6,909 bases of DNA from Dehalococcoidia bacterium UBA1151. Lineage in GTDB: Bacteria; Chloroflexota; Dehalococcoidia; Lucifugimonadales; Lucifugimonadaceae. The number at the start of each line of letters is the position of its first letter. The first letter of the stretch is position 1. The position numbers and the translations under genes were made by a program. Below the pieces are notes generated by a model. It did no database searches and was not told the DNA's origin. It worked only from the letters and a program-made list of their open reading frames with translations. Shown piece after piece: positions 1-6,344 of this stretch. The stretch covers positions 6,952 to 13,860 of the forward strand of contig DBZV01000093.1 in assembly GCA_002311865.1 (NCBI GenBank). Reading direction: 5' to 3'.

Positions 1-24
1 CGTTGGCGAGGGCGTTGGCGAGGG
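1..24. repeat. Two exact copies of a 12-bp unit encoding a Pro-rich linker
   Basis: The unit CGTTGGCGAGGG occurs twice in tandem at 1-12 and 13-24. On the minus strand it encodes Pro-Ser-Pro-Thr repeats at the end of the cohesin-like protein. This is the low-complexity interdomain linker expected in secreted multidomain proteins, and the array may continue beyond the window. Confidence 0.8.
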
Positions 25-591
25 TGCCGGTGTTGCTACTGCAGTGATAACGCTCAGGCTTCCCAGTGTGCCGGCATCAATGCCGTTGCCCTTGATAGTG
101 AATAGTGTGGCAAACTTTCCGCTAGCGTCCAGAATAATCTCGGAGTCGCCGGGCGCGAGCCGTTCAATCGTAAGCGTAGCTATCAAGCCCTGGGTGTCCG
201 AGATGCTACCTCCAAAGATCATGCAGGCCGCGAGGGATCCAGTCGGCTCGTCAGATCCGAACGGGATAGTTTTTGGTGGAAGGGTAAAATTGTCAGCGAA
301 TGGGCCACTACATACGAATCCCGTAATTGCGACTGAGGCGTCGTGGATCATATTGAGTTGAAAACCGTCCACCGTTTCCGTGACACCCGAGTGAAACACA
401 CTCACTTCTGCTGTATCGCCTACATTCGCGAGAACAATCTTATCGGGCTCAAACCTGACATCTTCACCCGCGCCGCGTGCATCGCCGCTCCAGTTGGGCG
501 AAAACATCGCGGCAACAACCGCCGCCGCAACGATGACCGCTAGCGCGATCCGCGTAAGTGGTCGCCAGCCAGCAACCTGTCCTAGTCCCAG
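1..591 (-). CDS. Secreted or membrane-anchored cohesin-like domain protein, partial (C-terminus off the window)
   Basis: Seen: an open minus-strand frame enters the window and reads from about 591 down to 1 without a stop. A short N-terminus with Arg residues is followed by a hydrophobic stretch (about 548-502, IALAVIVAAAVVAAMF), which looks like a signal peptide or anchor. A domain of about 130 residues follows, with the alternating beta pattern VRFEPDKIVLANVGD, then GFQLNMIHDASVAITGF, then GLIATLTIERLAPGDSEI, ending in a linker TPAPSPTPSPT at the window edge. Two cysteines (codons at 312-310 and 225-223) could form a disulfide outside the cell. The order (GD near strand 2, GFQ-x5-D in the middle, ATLTIE before the last strands) resembles cohesin and related carbohydrate-binding folds, so a surface or extracellular binding role is inferred. 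No ATG, GTG or TTG lies upstream of the hydrophobic stretch in this frame. The first ATG (507) would remove most of it. A CTG at 591, overlapping the dehydrogenase end by 10 nt, is only a candidate start. Confidence 0.65.
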   Translation of the reverse strand, partial: MGLGQVAGWRPLTRIALAVIVAAAVVAAMFSPNWSGDARGAGEDVRFEPDKIVLANVGDTAEVSVFHSGVTETVDGFQLNMIHDASVAITGFVCSGPFADNFTLPPKTIPFGSDEPTGSLAACMIFGGSISDTQGLIATLTIERLAPGDSEIILDASGKFATLFTIKGNGIDAGTLGSLSVITAVATPAPSPTPSPT

Positions 592-1613
592 GAGATCACC
601 ATCTTGCCGGTATCTTGCTTGTCGAACCTCTGGTAGGCGTCAACCGCATTCTCAATATCGACGCGCTCGGTAACCATGTTCTGCAGCGGGATTTTCCGAT
701 CGACAACAAACTGCGCGGTCTCCTCCAGGCCGAACATGCTCACGGTCCATGAGCCGTGGATGGTCAGATGTCGATGAATGATGTCAGGCGTGGGCTGCAG
801 TACAACCTCGCCCTGCTCGCCAACCCAGGCGGTCCGACCGAAAACTTTGACTGATGTGCAAGACGCTTTCCGGGTCGCCTGCGCACCGGCAGCCTCCAGT
901 GACGCGTCTGCGCCTTCACCGTGGGTCAGCGCCTTAATCTGCTCAGTGACGTCCCCGTATTTGGGGTTGACCAGCTCATCGGCCCCGGCGTCTCGACCCA
1001 GTTGCAACCGGGCGTCAGAGAGATCGACGGCGATCACACGTGAGCCCATCGCCTTCGCCAGCATCGTTCCGGCAAGTCCGACCGGGCCCTGTCCGAATAT
1101 GGCGATGGTATCGCGGCCTGATATGTCCATCTTTGTGAGACCGAGATATGCCGTGGAGGTGCCGCAAGCCACCATCGCGCCCTCGTCAAATGAGAGTTCA
1201 TCCGGCAATCGCACGCAAACTCGGGCTGCGCAGATGAGAGATTCGCCGTGACCGCCGTGTTCCGACCCGCCGTAGTAGAGATTGTCCGGGCCGGGATTCA
1301 GGCAAAGCTGGTTGTAGCCCTGTCGGCAGTATCTGCAGTGGCCGCAGCCAAGATAGTGATGCACGATCACACGATCGCCAATCTGCACCTCGGTTACACC
1401 GGCGCCAACGGCTTCGATTTCGCCGCACGGCTCATGCCCCGGGCGTTTTACGGTATTTGCTAGATCGCTGGCTGGTTTTCGGTAGGTGTTCAAATCACTG
1501 CCGCACATGCCTGATGATCGAATCTTTACGCGGACCTCTCCGGGGCCGGGATCCAGCTGATCAAAATCGCGAACTTCTGCGACCCGGTCTCCGGTGAAAA
1601 TAAGACCTCGCAT
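582..1613 (-). CDS. Zinc-dependent MDR alcohol dehydrogenase family protein
   Basis: A 343-residue medium-chain dehydrogenase, probably a cytosolic NAD-linked oxidoreductase for a sugar, polyol or amino alcohol. Seen: the GroES-like N-terminal domain has catalytic-zinc ligands C37 (in GMCGSD) and H60-E61 (GHE), with C150 a likely further ligand. The structural-zinc lobe has C90, C93, C96 and C104 in C-x2-C-x2-C-x7-C spacing. The Rossmann dinucleotide site is GQGPVG at 174-179, and D197 ends the second beta strand, which favours NAD over NADP. Length is normal for threonine-dehydrogenase-like or sorbitol-dehydrogenase-like enzymes. The ATG at 1613 is preceded by GAAAGG, 10 nt upstream. It diverges from the epimerase, with which it shares a 145-bp promoter region, and the cohesin-like gene follows directly downstream. 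Substrate cannot be inferred. Confidence 0.93.
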   Translation of the reverse strand: MRGLIFTGDRVAEVRDFDQLDPGPGEVRVKIRSSGMCGSDLNTYRKPASDLANTVKRPGHEPCGEIEAVGAGVTEVQIGDRVIVHHYLGCGHCRYCRQGYNQLCLNPGPDNLYYGGSEHGGHGESLICAARVCVRLPDELSFDEGAMVACGTSTAYLGLTKMDISGRDTIAIFGQGPVGLAGTMLAKAMGSRVIAVDLSDARLQLGRDAGADELVNPKYGDVTEQIKALTHGEGADASLEAAGAQATRKASCTSVKVFGRTAWVGEQGEVVLQPTPDIIHRHLTIHGSWTVSMFGLEETAQFVVDRKIPLQNMVTERVDIENAVDAYQRFDKQDTGKMVISWD

Positions 1614-1758
1614 TTATTAGATGCCTTTCGCTATCCTGCAATATTTGAGCATTGGCGAGTATAGACCCATCTCACGCGGCAGAGACCTGTAATATTCCTG
1701 TTCTCAGCGGGGCGTGGGCGTCCAGCCGATTCTTCTAACGAAGATAGAAGGATATTAA
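1614..1758. promoter_or_regulatory. Divergent intergenic region with a near-perfect direct repeat
   Basis: This 145-bp gap must hold the promoters of both the dehydrogenase (leftward) and the epimerase (rightward). Seen: an 11-bp direct repeat with one mismatch, CCTGCAATATT at 1635-1645 and CCTGTAATATT at 1686-1696, spaced 51 bp apart. On the minus strand, TATACT (1658-1663) is a plausible -10 element for the dehydrogenase, but no convincing -35 lies at the right distance. A small inverted repeat, TCTTC-taac-GAAGA (1731-1744), lies just upstream of the epimerase ribosome-binding site. Shared regulation of both genes is an inference. Confidence 0.45.
1747..1752 (+). promoter_or_regulatory. Strong ribosome-binding site of the epimerase
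   Basis: GAAGGA lies 6 nt upstream of the ATG at 1759, which is good Shine-Dalgarno spacing and fixes that start. It is the clearest such site for any of the larger genes here. Confidence 0.8.
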
Positions 1759-2781
1759 ATGAAGATCCTGGTTACCGGTATCACGGGCCGCGTCGGCGCC
1801 AATATTGCGCGACGCTTCATCGATAACGGCCATGAGGTGCGTGGATTTGTCTGGCCGGGTGATCCCCAAACCAAGAACATGACGGAGTTGGGAGTGGAGA
1901 TTGCTGAGGGCGATCTTGTTAGTCACGATGACGTGATGTTTGCGGCCAGGGGCGTTGACGCGATCTTTCATCTTGGGGCGGCGTTTCAGGCTGGCGGACC
2001 GTTCACTCCGGAGCAGTACTTTGACACCAACGTCAAAGGCCTATTCAACGTGCTTGAGGCAGGATTGGCGCTGGGCGATGGTCTGAAGCATCTGATCTGG
2101 ACCAGTACCGACGCCACCATGTTCAAGTACCCTCCCGGAGGAATTTCCGAGCCGATCCGGGAAGATTCCCTACCGCTGGTATCAACCGACTGGTACGGAT
2201 ACACGAAAGTGCTGGGCGAAAACCTGGTCGACCGCTACGTGCGCAAAGAGAAGATGCCTGTCACCGTGATTCGCTTCGCCAATGTGTGGGGCGCAGGCGA
2301 AATCCTCAACTGGCCGCAGTTCTACCTGAAGACCTTCCTGGCGAATTTCGAGAGCCGGACAGACGACGTTGGTCGCGCCACGTATGAGGCGCTGAAGGCC
2401 GAAGATGACGGTACCAACAAGCTGATCATTGCGTGCGATGAGAATGGCCGCCCGTGGAAGAAACACAACGTAGAGGTACGGGACCTGGTGCACGGCTTCG
2501 AGGCGGCGTTCGGGAAGTCGGCAACCTTCGGCAAGACGTACCAACTGGCGGGTCCGGGGCCGTTCACTTGGGATATCGCGATTCCGCACCTTGCGGAGCA
2601 GCTCGGTCTGCCCCACTGCCGGGTGAACCTTGCCGGCACCTCAACCACATTTTATGAGTACGACATGAGCGGCGCTCGGAACGACTTTGGGTACAACCCT
2701 CAGGTTGGCTTCGAGGAGGCCGTACGCGAGGCCATCGCCTATCGTGATGGTGAGAGCGACGCCGTCATTAGCCGGGATTGA
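1759..2781 (+). CDS. NAD-dependent epimerase/dehydratase (extended SDR)
   Basis: A 340-residue extended short-chain dehydrogenase/reductase, a cytosolic enzyme family whose members epimerise, dehydrate or reduce nucleotide sugars or related alcohols. Seen: the N-terminal Rossmann glycine motif T-G-x-x-G-x-x-G (TGITGRVG, residues 6-13), an acidic GD at 51-52 in the adenine-binding position, the catalytic Ser/Thr region TSTDA (115-119), the active-site pair Y146 and K150 in YGYTK, and an extended-SDR C-terminal region with RDLVHGF (241-247) where such enzymes have their late conserved R-D/V-x-D-V-like motif. The start is supported by GAAGGA 6 nt upstream. It heads a plus-strand run of genes. 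The following acetyltransferase begins 15 nt later in the same frame, so the two are probably co-transcribed. The family is clear, but nothing fixes the substrate. Confidence 0.92.
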   Translation: MKILVTGITGRVGANIARRFIDNGHEVRGFVWPGDPQTKNMTELGVEIAEGDLVSHDDVMFAARGVDAIFHLGAAFQAGGPFTPEQYFDTNVKGLFNVLEAGLALGDGLKHLIWTSTDATMFKYPPGGISEPIREDSLPLVSTDWYGYTKVLGENLVDRYVRKEKMPVTVIRFANVWGAGEILNWPQFYLKTFLANFESRTDDVGRATYEALKAEDDGTNKLIIACDENGRPWKKHNVEVRDLVHGFEAAFGKSATFGKTYQLAGPGPFTWDIAIPHLAEQLGLPHCRVNLAGTSTTFYEYDMSGARNDFGYNPQVGFEEAVREAIAYRDGESDAVISRD

Positions 2782-2796
2782 TTTGCGGCAAGTGCG

Positions 2797-3354
2797 ATGG
2801 GCTACGACTCGATTCGGATCGATGAACGCCTGATACTCAGGCCTCCTCGAATGGAGGACGCCCAGCCCATTCGCGATCTCATTGCCAGAGACAGCGAATA
2901 CTTGGATAGGTATATGCCGTGGGCCGAGTCGGTCCCGTCGCTGGAAGAGCAGAACCGATTTTTGACGTTGCGTATCGAGCGATTGGGGCCGGGAAGGCGA
3001 TCCGAATGGTATGCAATTGAGTTCGATGGCGAACTTGTCGGCGGAATTGAACTGGTAATACCTGATGCCACAACGGATCGGGGTGAAATTGGCTACTGGC
3101 TTGCCTCCCATGCACAGGGTAACGGCATCATGACCCGCGCGGTGCTGAAGCTGACGGAGCGTGCTCTCAAGGAGCTTCAACTGGCAGCCATATGGATCTA
3201 CGCGGAATTGGACAACAGACCGTCCCGTAGTGTGGCGGAACGTGCTGGATTTGTGCTCAATGGAGAGTATTCTCGAAAGCTTCGCCTCCGCACACACCCG
3301 GTGATCATGGCGGGGTACTCCGCCAGCGCAGGCGAGTGGGAATCGGCCAACTGA
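2797..3354 (+). CDS. GNAT family N-acetyltransferase (RimJ/RimL type)
   Basis: A 185-residue acetyl-CoA-dependent N-acetyltransferase. Seen: the N-terminal pattern RIDERLILRPPRMEDAQPI is typical of RimJ/RimL-like enzymes. MPW at 40-42, beta strands WYAIEFDGELVGGIEL (71-86) and EIGYWLASHAQGNGIMT (97-113) follow. The last contains the acetyl-CoA pyrophosphate loop (Q107-G-N-G110), and ERAGF (148-152) is the conserved motif B helix end. Members acetylate ribosomal-protein N-termini, antibiotics or small amines; which one applies here is unknown. Length is normal. No clear Shine-Dalgarno precedes the ATG, so translation is probably coupled to the epimerase, whose stop is only 15 nt away. Confidence 0.9.
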   Translation: MGYDSIRIDERLILRPPRMEDAQPIRDLIARDSEYLDRYMPWAESVPSLEEQNRFLTLRIERLGPGRRSEWYAIEFDGELVGGIELVIPDATTDRGEIGYWLASHAQGNGIMTRAVLKLTERALKELQLAAIWIYAELDNRPSRSVAERAGFVLNGEYSRKLRLRTHPVIMAGYSASAGEWESAN

Positions 3355-3373
3355 TTTGTGCTCCCCGCCGCGG

Positions 3374-3390
3374 GAGTAACATTCTTACTC
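3374..3390. promoter_or_regulatory. Perfect 6-bp inverted repeat upstream of the MFS gene
   Basis: GAGTAA-cattc-TTACTC lies in the gap between the acetyltransferase stop (3354) and the preferred MFS start (3448). It could be an operator half-site pair for an efflux regulator or a weak hairpin. No T-run follows, so it is not a standard intrinsic terminator. Its position supports the view that 3355-3447 is non-coding. Confidence 0.35.
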
Positions 3391-3447
3391 TGCGTATCCA
3401 TTTGCGCCCCAACTAGCCGTGGACTATTCGATTTGAGCGCATCCGGT

Positions 3448-4704
3448 GTGACCCAGTCTGCCGCTGCACCAGCGGTGGACAAGCCGACCCGCTTCGGCGC
3501 CCTCAAATACGCGCCATTTCGGCGATTCTGGCTTGGCTCAATCGCCGCGGTTGGTGCGTTCAACCTCAATCAACTTGCGCAGGGCGTTCTGGTGTTTGAT
3601 CTCACCGGATCAGCGCTCGATCTGGGCAAGCTTGGCCTTGCCACGGCGGCCCCCACGATTGCGGTCACGCTCTTTGGCGGAGTGCTGGCCGATCGCATTG
3701 ATCGACGCAAGCTACTCATGGGCGCGCAAATCGTCCTTGCGGCCCTCCTCACACTGCTGGCAACGCTTGTGGTCACAGATGTGATCGAGGTGTGGCACGT
3801 GTATGTCATTGCATTCTTCTCGGGACTCGCGACTGGTATCGATTGGCCAACTCGCAATGCCATGTTCCCATCGCTGCTGGAGGACAAATCCCAGATGATG
3901 AGCGCTGTAGCTCTGTCGTCAATTTTGTGGCAGGGATCGCGCATCATCGTGCCTACAACTGGCGGCTTCATCATCGCCGCGTTTGGGCCATCATTCACCT
4001 TCTTCATTGCGGCAGCCGCGTTCATGATCATGTTCATCACCCTGACCACCCTCAAGCTGCCGGTCACGCCAAAGATTCCAGGCCGAAATCCGCTCCACGA
4101 GTTCGCGGAGGGCTTCAGGTTCATCGCCCGGACCAGAATCTTCGCAATTCTCATTCCGCTGACTTTCTCTAACATGTTCTTTGGCATGATCTACATTCAA
4201 CTTATGCCTGCTTATGTAGACCTTTTTGGCGGTGACGCACGGGAGATTGGTTACATCTTCACGGCGGTTGGAATTGGCGCAGTCGCGGGGACATTCGTCG
4301 TCGGGAAATTCCAGCAAGTGGCGTGGCTGGGCTGGATGATCCTGGGGGGTATATCAATTTCCGCGGGCTTGATTTTCGTGCTCGCCCTATCCCCCTACTA
4401 CTGGCTGTCTGTCGGAATCGCCGCAACGGTTGGATTCTTCAACTCGATGTACCTCATCAGCTCCATGACGGTGCTGCAGATTCGCGTTCCTGACGGTCTG
4501 CGGGGTCGGGTCATGGGCATCTACACGATCACGTTCAGCCTGATCGCGCTCGGTGGCTTCTTTGGCGGAGTGATTGCCGATTTCACGTCGGTTCGAGTGG
4601 CGATAGCCACCGGTGCGGTGATACTGGCTTTAATCGTGGTGATCGTAGCAACTACGCAGCCTCAGATCAGGTCACTGGATGGCCGAAGTCTCGTTGAGGA
4701 TTGA
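3448..4704 (+). CDS. MFS transporter, 12-TM exporter type
   Basis: A major facilitator superfamily permease in the cytoplasmic membrane, most like the EntS/MFS_3-type drug or siderophore exporters. Seen (numbered from the GTG at 3448, 418 residues): an N-terminal FGALKYAPFRRFW before TM1; the cytoplasmic TM2-TM3 motif A as GGVLADRIDRRK (77-88); many hydrophobic segments; a central polar loop near LPVTPKIPGRNP (204-215); and a TM10-TM11 loop with LRGRVMGI (351-358). The frame is open back to a GTG at 3358, directly after the preceding stop. The 30 extra residues are unlike MFS N-termini, and the region contains an inverted repeat, so GTG 3448 is preferred; TTG 3433 and GTG 3475 are alternatives. 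Substrate is unknown. Its stop overlaps an ATG in TGATG (4702-4706). Confidence 0.9.
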   Translation: MTQSAAAPAVDKPTRFGALKYAPFRRFWLGSIAAVGAFNLNQLAQGVLVFDLTGSALDLGKLGLATAAPTIAVTLFGGVLADRIDRRKLLMGAQIVLAALLTLLATLVVTDVIEVWHVYVIAFFSGLATGIDWPTRNAMFPSLLEDKSQMMSAVALSSILWQGSRIIVPTTGGFIIAAFGPSFTFFIAAAAFMIMFITLTTLKLPVTPKIPGRNPLHEFAEGFRFIARTRIFAILIPLTFSNMFFGMIYIQLMPAYVDLFGGDAREIGYIFTAVGIGAVAGTFVVGKFQQVAWLGWMILGGISISAGLIFVLALSPYYWLSVGIAATVGFFNSMYLISSMTVLQIRVPDGLRGRVMGIYTITFSLIALGGFFGGVIADFTSVRVAIATGAVILALIVVIVATTQPQIRSLDGRSLVED

Positions 4705-4751
4705 TGGCTAACGCTCACTCTGAGTCGACGCCATTTCTCCCGGCATTATGA
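4704..4751 (+). CDS. 15-codon ORF between the two MFS genes (possible coupling ORF or frameshifted true start)
   Basis: Seen: ATG at 4704 overlaps the stop of the upstream MFS gene (TGATG) and has GAGGA at 4696-4700, 3 nt before it. It encodes MANAHSESTPFLPAL and stops at a TGA that overlaps the next gene's ATG (ATGA, 4748-4751). The short MFS gene's own ATG has no ribosome-binding site. So either this ORF delivers ribosomes to it by re-initiation, or it is the real N-terminus of that gene, split off by a one-base frameshift. No family is recognised. Confidence 0.4.
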   Translation: MANAHSESTPFLPAL

Positions 4752-5197
4752 ATAGCCCCGTAGCCCACTCGAGGAGTGCGTTCGAGTATGTGAAGTTCCG
4801 CGTCTGGTGGGACGGTTCATTTGCAGCAATATCGGGCTTCAGGTTCAACCGGGTCGCCCTTACCGTGCTGGTGATGGCGATATCACCCGGAATGTCGGTC
4901 TCGATTCCGGCCACGTACGTTGCGCACCTGGGCAACGGGCTGTTCATGATGAGCAGTCGGACGGCTACCCAGGTCCGCATGGAAGATCCTGTGCGCGGCA
5001 GGGTAATGGGTATCGTCGCGATTTTAGGGAGTCTGTTCGTTCTTGGCGGTCTCTTCACCGGCTCAATGGCGACAGTGTTTGGGGTGCAGGCGGGCATGCT
5101 CACTGGGCCGCTCATCGTGATTTCAGCCGCGTTGATCATGCTGGCAACGCGGCCGATGCTGCCAAACCTGGATGGCCGCCCCAGGAGTGTCGAATGA
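4748..5197 (+). CDS. Short MFS-derived membrane protein with a large internal deletion
   Basis: 149 residues, about one third of a normal MFS permease. Seen: residues 17-43 (starting FRVWWDGSFAAIS) align without gaps to the pre-TM1/TM1 region of the neighbouring MFS protein (FRRFWLGSIAAVG). From residue 41 to the end it aligns without gaps to the neighbour's last 108 or so residues, sharing SP at 46-47, N63, SS at 69-70, RGRVMGI (83-89), LGG (99-101) and LDGR (141-144). The two alignments differ by 262 residues, so TM2 to about TM9 are missing in frame, leaving about four membrane segments. It is probably a decayed paralogue from an old tandem duplication, or a surviving small membrane protein. 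It lacks motif A and the transport core, so transport activity is unlikely. No ribosome-binding site precedes ATG 4748. The 3' end overlaps ATG 5194. Confidence 0.75.
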   Translation: MNSPVAHSRSAFEYVKFRVWWDGSFAAISGFRFNRVALTVLVMAISPGMSVSIPATYVAHLGNGLFMMSSRTATQVRMEDPVRGRVMGIVAILGSLFVLGGLFTGSMATVFGVQAGMLTGPLIVISAALIMLATRPMLPNLDGRPRSVE

Positions 5198-5277
5198 AAT
5201 TCTCCTCAGATGTCAGTGGTGCTAGTTGGTGGCAACAGTATCCTTTCCATCACGCATATGGACCTGACGCACATTAG
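5194..5277 (+). CDS. 27-codon ORF overlapping the dGTPase start (possible leader or coupling ORF)
   Basis: Seen: AGGAG at 5183-5187 lies 6 nt before ATG 5194, an ideal ribosome-binding site, and that ATG overlaps the short MFS stop as ATGA (5194-5197). The reading frame encodes a peptide starting MKFSSDVSGASWWQQY, rich in aromatics and His, and stops at 5277, 20 nt past the start of the preferred dGTPase ATG (5258) in another frame. No family is recognised. It may only serve to bring ribosomes to the dGTPase start, which has no Shine-Dalgarno of its own. A chance ORF cannot be excluded. Confidence 0.35.
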   Translation: MKFSSDVSGASWWQQYPFHHAYGPDAH

Positions 5278-6328
5278 AGAACGCCTGGAAGCCAGAGAGA
5301 ACGACCTTTCTCCATTCGCCACGCGCGTGGTCGAATCGAAAGGTCGGGCAAGGCCGGAGGATCCGCACCCTTATCGCACGGAGTATCAGCGCGATCGGGA
5401 CCGGGTGATCCACACGAACTCGTTTCGGCGTCTTAAGCACAAGAGCCAGGTGTTTCTGGCTCCAAAAGGCGACCACTACACCACCCGGCTGACGCACACG
5501 ATTGAGGTGCAGCAGGTGGCCCGCACGATCGCACGCGCGCTGAACCTCAACGAAGACCTTGTTGAGGCAACATCGCTGGCACACGATCTGGGGCACACGC
5601 CGTTTGGTCATGTTGGCGAAAAGGTGCTGAATCAACTGCTGCCGGGAGGATTCCATCACAGTCGTCATAGCGTTCGCATTGTGCAGAAACTTGAGCGCGA
5701 CGGGCGTGGACTCAATCTCACCCACGAAGTAGTGGAGGGAATTCGACGCCACTCAAAGCCGCAGGGCAACTTCCTGGGACGCGATGCGGTTGAAGGGATG
5801 ACGCTTGAAGCGCAGATCGTCCGAATCTCCGACGCGATTGCCTACCTCGCGCACGATATCAACGACGCGATCAGGGCAGTCCGGATCACCGTCGACGACC
5901 TGCCTCGCCGAGCGATTGATGCCCTTGGCTGTCGGCACTCCCAGCGCGCTAACGCCCTGATCACCGACGTGATCGTTACATCCGCGGTATCAATGTCTGA
6001 GGCGGAGGCTGGTGGAGATGAGCCCATCATCTCGATGTCAGAAGAGCTTGGCGAAGTTACTACGCTGCTCCGAGACTTCATGTTTGAGCGCGTCTACCTG
6101 CCGCTGTCAGACTCCGAACAGGGCAAGTCAGCGATGCGAATCACACGGGTGCTCTTTGAACACTACGTCTCACAACCTGATCAGATTCCAAATTTCAGAG
6201 AATCCGACGAAACGGTCGAGCGCATTGCGGCAGATATGGTCTGCGGGATGACGGACGAGTACGCGTTCAGATCTGCTGAGACTATTAGCCCAGGGATATC
6301 GGCAGGCGCGTTCGAAGGGCGACTCTAG
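5258..6328 (+). CDS. dgt: Deoxyguanosinetriphosphate triphosphohydrolase-like protein (HD domain)
   Basis: A cytosolic metal-dependent dNTP triphosphohydrolase of the dGTPase family, which cleaves dGTP or other dNTPs to nucleoside and triphosphate and helps set dNTP pools. Seen (356 residues from ATG 5258): the conserved N-terminus LSPFATR...PHPYRTEYQRDRDR and FRRLKHKSQVF; the HD metal-binding set H80 (RLTHTIEV), H109-D110 (SLAHDLGHTPFGH) and D192 (RISDAIAYLAHD). All four ligands are present, so it should be active. The frame is open to ATG 5210, but the 16 extra residues are not family-like, while the sequence MDLTHIRERLEARE at 5258 is the usual kind of N-terminus. Neither start has a Shine-Dalgarno. 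It is last in the plus-strand run and ends in a hairpin against a convergent ORF. Confidence 0.93.
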   Translation: MDLTHIRERLEARENDLSPFATRVVESKGRARPEDPHPYRTEYQRDRDRVIHTNSFRRLKHKSQVFLAPKGDHYTTRLTHTIEVQQVARTIARALNLNEDLVEATSLAHDLGHTPFGHVGEKVLNQLLPGGFHHSRHSVRIVQKLERDGRGLNLTHEVVEGIRRHSKPQGNFLGRDAVEGMTLEAQIVRISDAIAYLAHDINDAIRAVRITVDDLPRRAIDALGCRHSQRANALITDVIVTSAVSMSEAEAGGDEPIISMSEELGEVTTLLRDFMFERVYLPLSDSEQGKSAMRITRVLFEHYVSQPDQIPNFRESDETVERIAADMVCGMTDEYAFRSAETISPGISAGAFEGRL

Positions 6329-6344
6329 AGCGGCGAGTCGCCCT
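6316..6344. terminator. 10-bp-stem hairpin over convergent stop codons, candidate bidirectional terminator
   Basis: AGGGCGACTC (6316-6325) and GAGTCGCCCT (6335-6344) are perfect inverted repeats around a 9-nt loop. The dGTPase stop (TAG, 6326-6328) and the convergent small ORF stop (6325-6327) fall at the stem-loop border. The stem is GC-rich, but no T-run follows on either strand, so it may act as a weak or factor-assisted terminator, or in mRNA 3'-end stability. Confidence 0.5.

Noticed and set aside
44..543. Plus-strand frames of 105 and 66 codons at the left end
   Set aside because: They lie opposite the cohesin-like frame, which has a signal segment, a domain-like pattern and a Pro-rich linker.
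2641..3297. 218-codon minus-strand frame opposite the acetyltransferase
   Set aside because: Low-complexity, no recognisable family, and fully antisense to a clear GNAT gene.
3358..3447. N-terminal extension of the MFS protein from GTG 3358
   Set aside because: The 30 residues are unlike MFS N-termini, no Shine-Dalgarno is present, and the stretch contains a perfect inverted repeat. It remains possible but less likely.
3570..4187. 205-codon minus-strand frame opposite the MFS gene
   Set aside because: Ser/Met/Arg-rich composition typical of the antisense of hydrophobic codons; the sense strand is a clear MFS protein.
5222..5752. 176-codon minus-strand frame opposite the dGTPase
   Set aside because: Antisense to conserved HD-domain coding sequence, with no domain of its own.
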